Position numbers and translations under genes: made by a program
The notes under the pieces: generated by a model
What the model was told of the DNA's origin: nothing
Seen by the model: the letters and a program-made list of their open reading frames with translations, nothing else
Databases searched by the model: none
Assembly (NCBI RefSeq): GCF_002195995.1
Contig: NZ_NHON01000007.1
Location: 94,219 to 128,289 of the forward strand
DNA length: 34,071 bases
Direction: 5' to 3'
Source: Inquilinus limosus
Lineage (GTDB): Bacteria > Pseudomonadota > Alphaproteobacteria > DSM-16000 > Inquilinaceae
Part shown: positions 27,222-34,071 of the stretch, in pieces
Position numbering within the stretch: the first letter of the stretch is position 1
How the letters are laid out: every line of letters begins with the position of its first letter

Positions 27222-27307
27222 CGTCATTGCGAGCGTAGCGAAGCAATCCAGGGCGGCTCGCACCGGCCCCTGGATTGCTTCGTCGGCTTCGCCTCCTCGC
27301 AATGACG
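27222..27307. repeat. Palindromic intergenic repeat (REP-like)
   Basis: CGTCATTGCGAG (27222-27233) pairs with CTCGCAATGACG (27296-27307); inside, GAAGCAATCCAGGG (27240-27253) pairs with its perfect complement at 27268-27281. This is the CGTCATTGCGAG...GCAATCCAG class of dispersed repeat found in many alphaproteobacteria. It lies exactly between two convergent stop codons and may serve as a bidirectional transcription barrier. Confidence 0.88.
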
Positions 27308-27329
27308 GCGAAGGACGGTCAGGCCTGCC

Positions 27330-30170
27330 TCACACCATCCAATCCGCGTGCTCGATCTGGTCCGGGCGGACGCCCACCAGCGTGACGCGGGTGCCGTCGT
27401 CGAGCTCGACCACCGCGCCCAGCAGGCCCCATTTCACCGTGGCGTCGGCGCCGTCGGCGATGGCCAGCTTGTCCTGGCGGATGTCGAAGTCGAGGATCGT
27501 GTCGCGGCCATCGCCGGGACCGAAGGCGAAGACATCCGCGCCGCTGCCCCCGATCAGCAGGTCGTTGCCGGCGCCGCCGGCGATGCGGTCGTTGCCGGCG
27601 CCACCATAGATCGTGTTGTCGCCGCTGTTCCCGGCGATCTGGGTGTCGGTGTTGCCGGCCCAGACGATCAGGTCGCGGTCGCCCTGCAGCACGATGCGCT
27701 CGACCGTATCATCGGCCTTGACGTTGACCGTGGCGCGAACCTCGTCGAAGTCCTCCGTCCCCTTCACCACGGCGAAGTTGAAAAAGAAGGTCGGCTTGTC
27801 GGCGGTGATGACATGCGGGTTCTCCGGCGTGCCCTCGACCGGGATGTGCAGCCGCGCCACCGACGGGTCATGGTCGCTGACCTGGTCGGCGAAGCCGGCA
27901 TTGGTGTGGACGATGTCGAACTCCAGCCCCGACTTATAGACGCCGCCGGTCGCCAGCATGTGATCGAGCTCCTGGCTCGCCCCCTCGAACACGTAGCTCC
28001 AGCGCTCCTCCGGCGACAGCAGTGTGTCGGCCAGGTCCTTCAGCACATGGCTGTCGTCGGTGTCGCCGCGCAGCACCTTGAGCGGGTCGTTCCAGGAGAA
28101 TTCGTTGAGGTCGCCGACCACCATCACCTTGGCGTCCGGGTCGGCCGCCAGCCGGCCGTCGACATAGGCGTTGACGATCGCCGCCTGGGCCTCGCGCTGG
28201 TCCTCGCCGCCATTCACCGGCGGGAAGGTGTCGCCATAGGCCGGCGAGCTGCCGCCCTTCGAGGTGAAGTGGTTGTTCACCAGCGTCACCGTCTCGCCGT
28301 TGAACACGAAGTCGGCGGCCAGCGGCAGGCGGCTGGCGGCGAAGGCGTCGCCATCCGAGAGGTCGGGGTCGGTCAGCGCGTGCACCGAGCCCTCGACCAG
28401 GTCGACCCGCTCCGGGTTGTACAGATAGCCGACCCGGATGTTGCCGCCGGGCTGGCCGCCCGAGGTGCCGGCCTCGGGCGCCACGTCGACATATTCGTAG
28501 CGCGGCCCGCCCTGGGCGACGATGCTCTCGATCAGCACCCGCGCGGTCTCGGCCGCCGAGGTGACGCCGGTGATCTCGGCGCCGTCGCCGTCCTGCACCT
28601 CCTGCAGCGCGACGACGTCGGGCGAGCCCATATTCGAGACGATCTGCTGCGCCAGCCGGTCGAACTTGCCGCTGCCGATATCGTCGTCGACATTGTTCGG
28701 GTTCTTGTCCTGGACCAGGTTCACATCCTCGACCTTCGGATCGAGATTCTCCAGGTTGATCGCGCCAACGGTCAGGTGGTCGCGGTCGCCGGCCAGCGTC
28801 GTCGTCTCCGGCTGCAGCGTGCCGGAGGACTCGACCGTCACCGGCTTGGTCGCCTGCACCTCGTACCAGCCGAAATTGGTGCCGACCACGCCCTGGACGG
28901 TGCCGAGCTCGGCACCGACATTGAGCTTCGGCATGGTGCCGCCCAGAAGGTCGTCGTCGATCTGGATCCGCTCCGGCTGCTGGTCGGTCTCGGAGATCAT
29001 GAGGCCGCCCGCGCCCGTGCGGGTGCCGGTGGCGTGATCGCCGTGATCGGCCAGGACATAGGCCTCGCCGAAGCCGTTGGTCGGGCCGATCACCACCGCG
29101 GCCGGGATGTCGACCAGCATGCCCTCCAGGGTCTCCCAATAATCCATGCCGTCATGCGCGGGATCTAAGACCGTGCGGCCGTCGTCGTCGATCACCTCGG
29201 TCGGCGGGGCATAGCCGCCGGCACCGATAGTGACCGCGACCGATACCGTCTGCTGCACGGCCGAGACCTCGACGCTGGCGCCGGTGATCTCGGTGACGGT
29301 CAGGTTGTGGGAGGAGGCGCCGCCCGGCTGGAACTCGGTGACCGTGCCGGTGACGTCGAGGGTGACGCCGAGCTGCGCCTCCGCCGGCACGGCGCCGGCG
29401 CCGGTGAAGACAAAGACGGCGTCGGAGGTGGCGGTGTTGCCGTCGCCCTGGGCGTCCTGGATGTAGAAGCCGTTGCTGGCGATGGCGGTGACCACGCCGC
29501 GGGTCGCGACCCGGTCGCCCTCGAATTCGGAGCGGTGGCCTTCGCCCTGGATCTCGTAGATCGCGTGGACCTCCGGCGTGGTGTCGGGCACCGGGGCGTT
29601 CTCGGCGCCGGGCGTGTTCAGCGCCTCGCCGGGGACCGGGGTGCCCGCCTGGCCCGGCAGGCCGGCCAGGTCGAAATCGTTGCGGGTCCAGTCCGACGGG
29701 CTGTCGGTGTCGACACCGTCCGGCAGGCGCGAGGCGCCGCCGACGGCGATGCTGCCGCCGTCGAAATCCGGGGCCAGGACGGTGGTGCTGTAGAAGCGGT
29801 CGCCGCTGCCGCCGTCGTCGATCGCGACGCCGTCGCCGGCCCGCGCCCAGGGCGTGGCGTCGAGCACGCCGTCATCATTGGTGTCGAGATCCTGGCCGAC
29901 CGCGCCGCTGTAGTCCTCCACCAGCAGCAGGGTGCCGCTGCCGTTCTGCAGCAGGTTCGACTGGAAGCCGCTGCTCCAATAGCCGTCGGCGTCGGTGGTG
30001 CCGATCGCGGTGGCCGAGATGATGCGGCCGGTGCCGCCGGCGTCGCCCTCGATCTGCACCAGCGTCCAGCCGCTGTAGTCGGTCAGGGCATCGCCCTTGA
30101 TCTCGACATATTCCGAAGTGTCCGTGCCGACATGGTTGGCGACGAACTCGTTGAGCAACGGATCGGCCAT
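27330..30170 (-). CDS. Secreted RTX-type endonuclease/exonuclease/phosphatase with lamin-tail domain
   Basis: A 946-residue multidomain protein. Residues 1-190 look like a lamin-tail domain (LLNEFVANHVG, YVEIKG, GWTLVQIEGD). About 200-305 and on to 450 are OB-fold-like repeats (RVATRGVVTAIASNGFYIQDAQGDG). About 465-780 form the EEP nuclease with the expected catalytic residues: Asn472, Glu524 (ALQEVQ), His634 (NNHFTSKGG), Asp687/Asn689 (GDLNEF) and Asp766/His767 (SDHDPS). Residues 857-880 hold three RTX nonapeptides (GGAGNDRIA, GGAGNDLLI, GGSGADVFA), then a C-terminal beta cap. There is no N-terminal signal peptide, so type I secretion is likely. The layout resembles ExeM/NucH-like extracellular DNases. 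The ATG at 30170 follows GGGGGAG. No type I transporter genes are nearby. Confidence 0.9.
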   Translation of the reverse strand: MADPLLNEFVANHVGTDTSEYVEIKGDALTDYSGWTLVQIEGDAGGTGRIISATAIGTTDADGYWSSGFQSNLLQNGSGTLLLVEDYSGAVGQDLDTNDDGVLDATPWARAGDGVAIDDGGSGDRFYSTTVLAPDFDGGSIAVGGASRLPDGVDTDSPSDWTRNDFDLAGLPGQAGTPVPGEALNTPGAENAPVPDTTPEVHAIYEIQGEGHRSEFEGDRVATRGVVTAIASNGFYIQDAQGDGNTATSDAVFVFTGAGAVPAEAQLGVTLDVTGTVTEFQPGGASSHNLTVTEITGASVEVSAVQQTVSVAVTIGAGGYAPPTEVIDDDGRTVLDPAHDGMDYWETLEGMLVDIPAAVVIGPTNGFGEAYVLADHGDHATGTRTGAGGLMISETDQQPERIQIDDDLLGGTMPKLNVGAELGTVQGVVGTNFGWYEVQATKPVTVESSGTLQPETTTLAGDRDHLTVGAINLENLDPKVEDVNLVQDKNPNNVDDDIGSGKFDRLAQQIVSNMGSPDVVALQEVQDGDGAEITGVTSAAETARVLIESIVAQGGPRYEYVDVAPEAGTSGGQPGGNIRVGYLYNPERVDLVEGSVHALTDPDLSDGDAFAASRLPLAADFVFNGETVTLVNNHFTSKGGSSPAYGDTFPPVNGGEDQREAQAAIVNAYVDGRLAADPDAKVMVVGDLNEFSWNDPLKVLRGDTDDSHVLKDLADTLLSPEERWSYVFEGASQELDHMLATGGVYKSGLEFDIVHTNAGFADQVSDHDPSVARLHIPVEGTPENPHVITADKPTFFFNFAVVKGTEDFDEVRATVNVKADDTVERIVLQGDRDLIVWAGNTDTQIAGNSGDNTIYGGAGNDRIAGGAGNDLLIGGSGADVFAFGPGDGRDTILDFDIRQDKLAIADGADATVKWGLLGAVVELDDGTRVTLVGVRPDQIEHADWMV

Positions 30171-30381
30171 GACGAAGTCTCCCCCTTCTTCATCGGGCAG
30201 GGCCAAATTCCCTGCCGCTTCCGGAAACACCTCTACGGGGCTTCGGTTGCATTCGCGTGACTCGGGGAGAGGTGGAGGCGGTCTTGGGTGCTGGATTGCA
30301 GATTATCTGGAGGGCGTGGTGGCCGTTCAGGCAGACAAAACAGCGATCAGGCGAATTTCTGAGGCGATCGCAATTTTAGGC
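30171..30381. other. Promoter-side gap upstream of the nuclease gene
   Basis: These 211 bases, together with the repeat and the short stretch up to 30488, make a 318-bp gap. They should hold the minus-strand promoter of the nuclease gene. I see no gene and no promoter I would defend. The right half (about 30300-30380) is richer in A and T than the surroundings. Confidence 0.4.
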
Positions 30382-30459
30382 TGTCATGCCCGGGCTTGAC
30401 CCGGGCATCCAGAAATTGTCGGCATCTTCTGGATTGCCGGGTTAAGCCCGGCAATGACA
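30382..30459. repeat. Second palindromic intergenic repeat (REP-like)
   Basis: TGTCAT...ATGACA outer ends enclose hairpins GCCCGGG/CCCGGGC and TTGCCGGG/CCCGGCAA, and a central TCCAGAA/TTCTGGA pairing. This is the TGTCATGCCCGGGCTTGACCCGGGCATC-like dispersed repeat of alphaproteobacteria, a different family from the one at 27222 but sharing the ATCCAG core. It lies 29 bases downstream of the BMP-family gene's stop and could end its transcript. Confidence 0.85.
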
Positions 30460-30488
30460 TTCAAAATTTTAGATTAATTCTGGAAAAC

Positions 30489-31520
30489 TCAGCGCGCCGT
30501 CGGGTCCGGCACGGTGATGGTGCCGTCGGCGATGGCGCGGCGGGCGGTCTCGACCGCGTCCTCCATGGCCGGGGTGACCAGCGGCCGGTTGTTGTCGTCG
30601 ATCGCCCAGCCGACCGCATGCTCGCGCACGCCCAGCGTGACCAGGCCGGGGGCCCAGGTGCCGGCCCGCATGTCGTCGAGCGAGCGCAGCACGGCGATGT
30701 CCACCCGCTTCAGCATCGAGGTCAGGATGGTGCCGGGCACCACGCCGTTCTGGTTGCTGTCGACGCCGATCGCCAGCTTCTCCGCATCGCGCGCCGCCTG
30801 GAACACGCCGAGATTGGCCTCCCCGGCGACGGCGAAGAGGACGTCGGCGCCGCGCCCGATCTGATCGCGGGCGATCGCGGTGGCTCCGTCCCGGTCGCGG
30901 AAGGCGGTGGCGTCGGTGCCGATATAATCGGTCAGGGTGGTGATCTCGGGTCGCGTCGCCTTGGCTCCGGCGGCGTAGCCATCGGCGAATTTGCGCAGCA
31001 CCGGCACGTCGGCGGCGCCGACGAAGCCGATCGTGCCCGACTTGCTGGCCAAAGCCGCCAGTACGCCGACCAGATAGGCGCCCTCCTGCTCGCGGAATAC
31101 GATGGAGCGGATGTTCGGCCCTTCGGCGACGCCGTCGACCAGCACGAAGCTGGTCCCGGGATGCGCGGCCGCGGCCGCCTTGACCGCATCGGTGTAGTAG
31201 AAGCCGACTGCGATGACCAGGGTGGCGCCCTGGCGGATCAGCCCGTCCGCCGCGGCGGCGAAGCCGTCGACCGATGGCAGCTCGGCCTCCAGGAAGGCGT
31301 CCCCGGTCTCGTTGCGGAAGAATTCCAGCGCGCGCAGGGCGCCTTCGTTGAAGCCGCCGTCACGCTTCTCGCCGATGGCGTAGATGACGCCCGGCGTGAC
31401 CGGAATGTCCTCGCCGCCGGTGCGGTGGTCCGCCGGCCCCGGATCGGCGGCGGCCATCACGGACAGGCCGGCCATGGCCAGGCCGAGGCTGGCAAGAAGG
31501 GCACGGCGGTCGAGGATCAT
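30489..31520 (-). CDS. BMP-family ABC transporter substrate-binding protein
   Basis: A 343-residue periplasmic protein of the Bmp/Med (PnrA-like) family, whose members bind nucleosides, purines or related ligands. Visible motifs are IYAIGEKRDGGFNEGALRA, VIAVGFYYTDAV, FVLVDGVAEGPNIRSIVFREQEGAYLVG, IGFVGAADVPVLRKFADGYAAG, VLFAVAGEANLGVF and AIGVDSNQNG. The signal peptide begins MILDRRALLASLGL; the twin arginine could mean Tat export, though the motif is imperfect. There is no lipobox Cys, so it is soluble rather than a lipoprotein. GGAG lies 7 bases before the ATG. The matching permease and ATPase genes are not in the window. It starts 141 bp downstream of pxpA. Confidence 0.88.
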   Translation of the reverse strand: MILDRRALLASLGLAMAGLSVMAAADPGPADHRTGGEDIPVTPGVIYAIGEKRDGGFNEGALRALEFFRNETGDAFLEAELPSVDGFAAAADGLIRQGATLVIAVGFYYTDAVKAAAAAHPGTSFVLVDGVAEGPNIRSIVFREQEGAYLVGVLAALASKSGTIGFVGAADVPVLRKFADGYAAGAKATRPEITTLTDYIGTDATAFRDRDGATAIARDQIGRGADVLFAVAGEANLGVFQAARDAEKLAIGVDSNQNGVVPGTILTSMLKRVDIAVLRSLDDMRAGTWAPGLVTLGVREHAVGWAIDDNNRPLVTPAMEDAVETARRAIADGTITVPDPTAR

Positions 31521-31661
31521 TTCCGTCTCCGGACGGCAAGGCGGCGATACGGGCGGTGAACGGCCCGCGGCCTCGGAGATGGACGTGTTAAGGTTCGGTT
31601 ACAAGAGCGCGCTGCGCAACGGTCCCGTGCCGCGAGGGCAAGGGCCGGGGCCGGCGGCCCG

Positions 31662-32435
31662 TCAGGCTGGCCGGTCCTTCAGCGCCACCAGGCGGATGCC
31701 GGCCTGCTCCAGCCGCTCGCGGATGCGGCGGGCGATGCCGACCGCGCCGGGCGTGTCGCCATGGACGCAGACGGTGTCGACCGGCACCGGGATGCGCTTG
31801 CCGCTGCGGCTGGTGACCGCCTGCTCTTCGACCATGCGCAGCACCCGCTCGGCCGCGACCTCGGCATCGTGGATCACCGATCCGGCGATCTTGCGCGAGG
31901 TCAGGGTGGCGTCGTCCTCATAGGTGCGGTCGGCGAAGACCTCTCGCACCACCGGCAGGCCCAGCTCCACCGCCGCGCGCTCCAGCGCCGTGCCGGGCAG
32001 GACCATATAGGCCAGGGTCGGGTCGACCGACTGGATCGCCCGGCCGATCGCCAGCGCCACCGCATCCTCGACCATCGCCACATTGCTCAGCGCGCCATGC
32101 GCCTTGACGTGGGTGACCTTGTGGCCGACGGCCTTGGCGATGCCCTGCAGGGCGCCGATCTGGTAGACCACCTGCGCCTCCAGCTCCTCCGGCGTGTCGC
32201 CCTTGATCACCCGACGGCCGAAGCCCCAGAGGTCGAGGAAGCCGGGATGGGCGCCGACGCCGATGCCGCGGTCGCGCGCCAGGGCCAGGGTCCGCCGCAT
32301 CACGATCGGGTCGCCGGCATGGAAGCCGCAGGCGACATTGGCCGAGGTGACGATCTCCAGCATCGCCGCGTCGTCGCCCATCTCCCAGGCGCCGAAGCCC
32401 TCGCCCATGTCGCAATTCAGATCGATGCTCGCCAT
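31662..32435 (-). CDS. pxpA: 5-oxoprolinase subunit A (LamB/YcsF family)
   Basis: A 257-residue member of the LamB/YcsF family, one of three subunits (PxpA, PxpB, PxpC) that open 5-oxoproline to glutamate with ATP. It begins with the family signature [19 protein letters not shown] and carries [59 protein letters not shown] and [11 protein letters not shown]. It has full length, and the ATG at 32435 has only a weak GGGAC upstream. pxpB and pxpC usually sit beside it; neither is present, and an IS110-type element lies immediately upstream. Its promoter or its partners may therefore have been displaced. Confidence 0.92.
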   Translation of the reverse strand: MASIDLNCDMGEGFGAWEMGDDAAMLEIVTSANVACGFHAGDPIVMRRTLALARDRGIGVGAHPGFLDLWGFGRRVIKGDTPEELEAQVVYQIGALQGIAKAVGHKVTHVKAHGALSNVAMVEDAVALAIGRAIQSVDPTLAYMVLPGTALERAAVELGLPVVREVFADRTYEDDATLTSRKIAGSVIHDAEVAAERVLRMVEEQAVTSRSGKRIPVPVDTVCVHGDTPGAVGIARRIRERLEQAGIRLVALKDRPA

Positions 32436-32519
32436 GATTTGCGTCCCGGACCGGCCGTTGCGATGATGACCTCTGTATGAACTTCGCCGCCGGCTGCGGC
32501 AATCGTCGCCCCGTCCCAT

Positions 32520-32720
32520 GCATTCGTAACCGGTATGAAGATCTCGGTGCCGAAGTTCGGCGGCGGCCGCTGAAGGCCGCGGCGTATGGTGCGACCATCC
32601 GGGACAGAGGCACCGGGAGCACGAAGGTGCGGGCAGGCCGATGTATTCCATGAGCTGTGAGCTCGCGTTAGTATGTCGTGTCGCCCGCCGCTCCCGTCAA
32701 TCCAGCAACAGGAGGAGCCG
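32520..32720 (+). ncRNA. Candidate IS110 bridge-RNA region
   Basis: IS110-subgroup elements such as IS621 encode a roughly 180-nt bridge RNA in the non-coding end ahead of the recombinase gene. This leader is non-coding and rich in stem-loops: GCCGAA-G-TTCGGC (32549-32561), GCGGCC-N6-GGCCGC (32563-32580), GGTGC/GCACC (32588-32614), and GCAC-GAAG-GTGC (32619-32630). A GAGCT/GAGCTC stretch follows. I could not assign target- or donor-binding loops, so this is a position-based proposal. Confidence 0.4.
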
Positions 32721-33959
32721 ATGCGACGTGTGATCGGAATCGATATCCACCGGAGCTTCGGCGAGGTGGTGATCTGGGAGGACGGCAAGCTCCGGCCGGC
32801 CGGGCGGGTTGACATGACCCGGACGGCGCTGGAGGGCTTCGGCAAGGGGCTGCAAGCGACCGACGAGGTGGTGATCGAGGCGACCGGCAACTGCATGGCG
32901 GTGTCGCGGGTGCTGTCGCCCTTCGTGGCCAAGGTGGTGATCGCCAACCCGCTGCAGGTCAAGGCGATCGCGCATGCCCATGTGAAGACCGACAAGATCG
33001 ACGCCGGCACGCTCGCCAGCCTGCAGGCGGCAGGATATCTGCCCGAGATCTGGACGCCGGATCCGGCCACGGAGCGGCTGCGGCGGCTCGTGGCGCGCCG
33101 CAACCAGGTGGTCCGACACCGGACGCGGATCAAGAACGAGGTGCATGCGATCCTGCACGCCCATCTGATCCCGCGCTGCCCGCATGCCGATCTGTTCAGC
33201 CGGATCGGTCGGGCGTGGCTCGAGCGCCAGCCGCTGCCCGAGGATGAGATGCTGGCGGTCGCTCGTCATCTGTGGGAGCTCGATCGCCTCGGCGAGGACC
33301 TCCTCCTGCTCGACCGGGAGGTCGCCAAGGATGCGCTCGTCCATCCCGCCATCAAGCGGCTGATCACGATCACCGGGGTCAATGTGACGGTGGCGGCGGG
33401 CTTGGTGGCCGCGATCGGCGATATCCGGCGCTTCGCCGCGCCGCAGAAGCTGGTCAGCTATGTCGGGCTCAACCCGCGCGTCCGCCAGTCCGGGCTCGGG
33501 CTGGCGCAGCATGGCCGGATCAGCAAGGCCGGCCGCAGCCACGCCCGGGCGATGCTGGTCGAAGCCGCATGGGCGGCGGCCAAAGCCCCCGGACCGCTGC
33601 ATGCATTCTTCGTCCGGATCCGGGCGAAGCGAGGCCACCAGGTCGCGGCCGTGGCGGTCGCCCGCAAGCTCGCGGTGCTGTGCTGGCATCTCCTGAGCAA
33701 GGAGGTCGACTACCTGTGGGTGAGGCCAGCCCTCGTCGCCAACAAGATCCGAGGGATGGAGCTGCAGGCCGGACAGCCCGCGAAGAAGGGCAGCACCCGC
33801 GGCGCAGCCTATGCCTACAACGTCAAGGTGCTGCGCGACCAGGAGATGGTCGCCGCCGCGCACGCGGAACGCGCCTATGAACAGTTCGTCGCGCGATGGC
33901 AGCCCAAGCGCCCGAAGAAGGCGGTGCGCGAGCGCCTCAATCCGGCCAGGCACGAATGA
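32721..33959 (+). CDS. IS110-family transposase (DEDD recombinase)
   Basis: A 412-residue recombinase. The N-terminal RuvC-like domain has the DEDD residues Asp8 (GIDIHR), Glu53 (VVIEATGN), Asp91 and Asp94 (KTDKIDAGTLA). A coiled helical linker (RLRRLVARRNQVVRHRTRIKNEVHA) leads to the C-terminal Transposase_20 domain, with ITGVNVTVAAGLVAAIGD, LVSYVGLNPRVRQSG and HGRISKAGRSHARAMLVEAAW. Ser268 in RISKAG is the probable catalytic serine by analogy with IS621. A GGAGGA lies 6 bases before the ATG at 32721; the frame is open further upstream without conservation. The basic C-terminus (KRPKKAVRERL) is complete, so the gene appears intact. Confidence 0.92.
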   Translation: MRRVIGIDIHRSFGEVVIWEDGKLRPAGRVDMTRTALEGFGKGLQATDEVVIEATGNCMAVSRVLSPFVAKVVIANPLQVKAIAHAHVKTDKIDAGTLASLQAAGYLPEIWTPDPATERLRRLVARRNQVVRHRTRIKNEVHAILHAHLIPRCPHADLFSRIGRAWLERQPLPEDEMLAVARHLWELDRLGEDLLLLDREVAKDALVHPAIKRLITITGVNVTVAAGLVAAIGDIRRFAAPQKLVSYVGLNPRVRQSGLGLAQHGRISKAGRSHARAMLVEAAWAAAKAPGPLHAFFVRIRAKRGHQVAAVAVARKLAVLCWHLLSKEVDYLWVRPALVANKIRGMELQAGQPAKKGSTRGAAYAYNVKVLRDQEMVAAAHAERAYEQFVARWQPKRPKKAVRERLNPARHE

Positions 33960-34071
33960 TCAGGCGGCCTGACGGAACTCGCAGCCGGTGCCCCGCTCTT
34001 CGCCACGAGGTCGCCCGCGCCCGCCGAATATAGCACCACGGCCACGATGGCGCTTGTCGATCTCATCCGTG
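33960..34071. other. Trailer of the IS element to the window edge
   Basis: After the transposase stop there are 112 bases with no gene I can support. They probably contain the right end of the insertion sequence, but I see no terminal repeat, core dinucleotide or resumed pxp-type gene. Confidence 0.35.

Larger units (their letters stand above)
32440..34071 (+). mobile_element. IS110-family insertion sequence (ends not resolved)
   Basis: The transposase gene plus about 280 bases of structured non-coding leader and at least 112 bases of trailer form an IS110-type element. These elements usually lack terminal inverted repeats and target duplications, and I found no clear boundary on either side. 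The left end must lie between the pxpA start (32435) and about 32520; the right end lies between 33960 and the window edge or beyond. The given span is therefore an outer limit. Confidence 0.6.

Noticed and set aside
27348-29168. 606-codon plus-strand frame antisense to the nuclease gene
   Set aside because: Shadow frame, low complexity, no start signal.
32721-33959. Transposase as a broken remnant
   Set aside because: All DEDD residues, the C-terminal serine domain and a normal length are present without frameshift.

Overview
The window is about 70% GC with tightly packed genes. The following mark it as a chromosomal segment of an alphaproteobacterium: an uvrC-pgsA-mobB-moeA-moaD-moaE gene order, a GAAC-N7-GAAC box upstream of uvrB, a petP/petR-like MarR-OmpR pair divergent from a branched-chain aminotransferase, and CGTCATTGCGAG-type palindromic repeats. 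A Rhodospirillales/Azospirillales-type soil or plant-associated genus is my inference; the sequence does not name the species.

Layout. (1) 31-6316, carbon-source uptake and catabolism. A periplasmic sugar-binding protein diverges from a GntR/FCD regulator. Converging on them is a four-gene minus-strand operon: FadR-type GntR regulator, mandelate-racemase-like dehydratase or racemase, Ldh2-family oxidoreductase and MHS-type MFS importer. A 9-bp-arm palindrome sits ahead of the operon's first gene and is the likely operator. (2) 6546-10558, signalling: minus-strand marR, ompR-like regulator, envZ-like kinase and a VOC protein, divergent from ilvE, which ends in a clear intrinsic terminator. (3) 10596-15568, iron: a multi-hairpin repeat, a TonB siderophore receptor and a divergent siderophore-binding protein around a Fur-like box that overlaps a TTGACA -35, then an MFS exporter. 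(4) 15648-20722, a minus-strand operon joining DNA repair (uvrC), phospholipid synthesis (pgsA) and molybdenum cofactor genes (mobB, moeA, moaD, moaE). (5) 20723-25472, an AT-rich gap, a pteridine-reductase-like SDR coupled to uvrB, an SOS box, and dusB. (6) 25549-27217, an ECF42-type unit: a DGPF/YCII protein overlapping a sigma factor with a C-terminal TPR-like extension, preceded by a matching promoter. (7) 27222-32435, an RTX-type secreted nuclease flanked by two palindromic repeats, a BMP-family binding protein and pxpA. (8) 32440-34071, an IS110-family insertion sequence with a structured leader that may encode a bridge RNA.

The most interesting items are the PTR1-like catalytic triad in the SDR beside uvrB, the self-consistent ECF42 promoter/DGPF/sigma unit, the IS110 leader, the FadR-type operator with its sugar-acid operon, and the multi-hairpin element at 10596-10743. 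I saw no CRISPR array, tRNA, rRNA, prophage or recognisable defence island. Starts were chosen from ribosome-binding sites and family length; where the signal is weak I say so.
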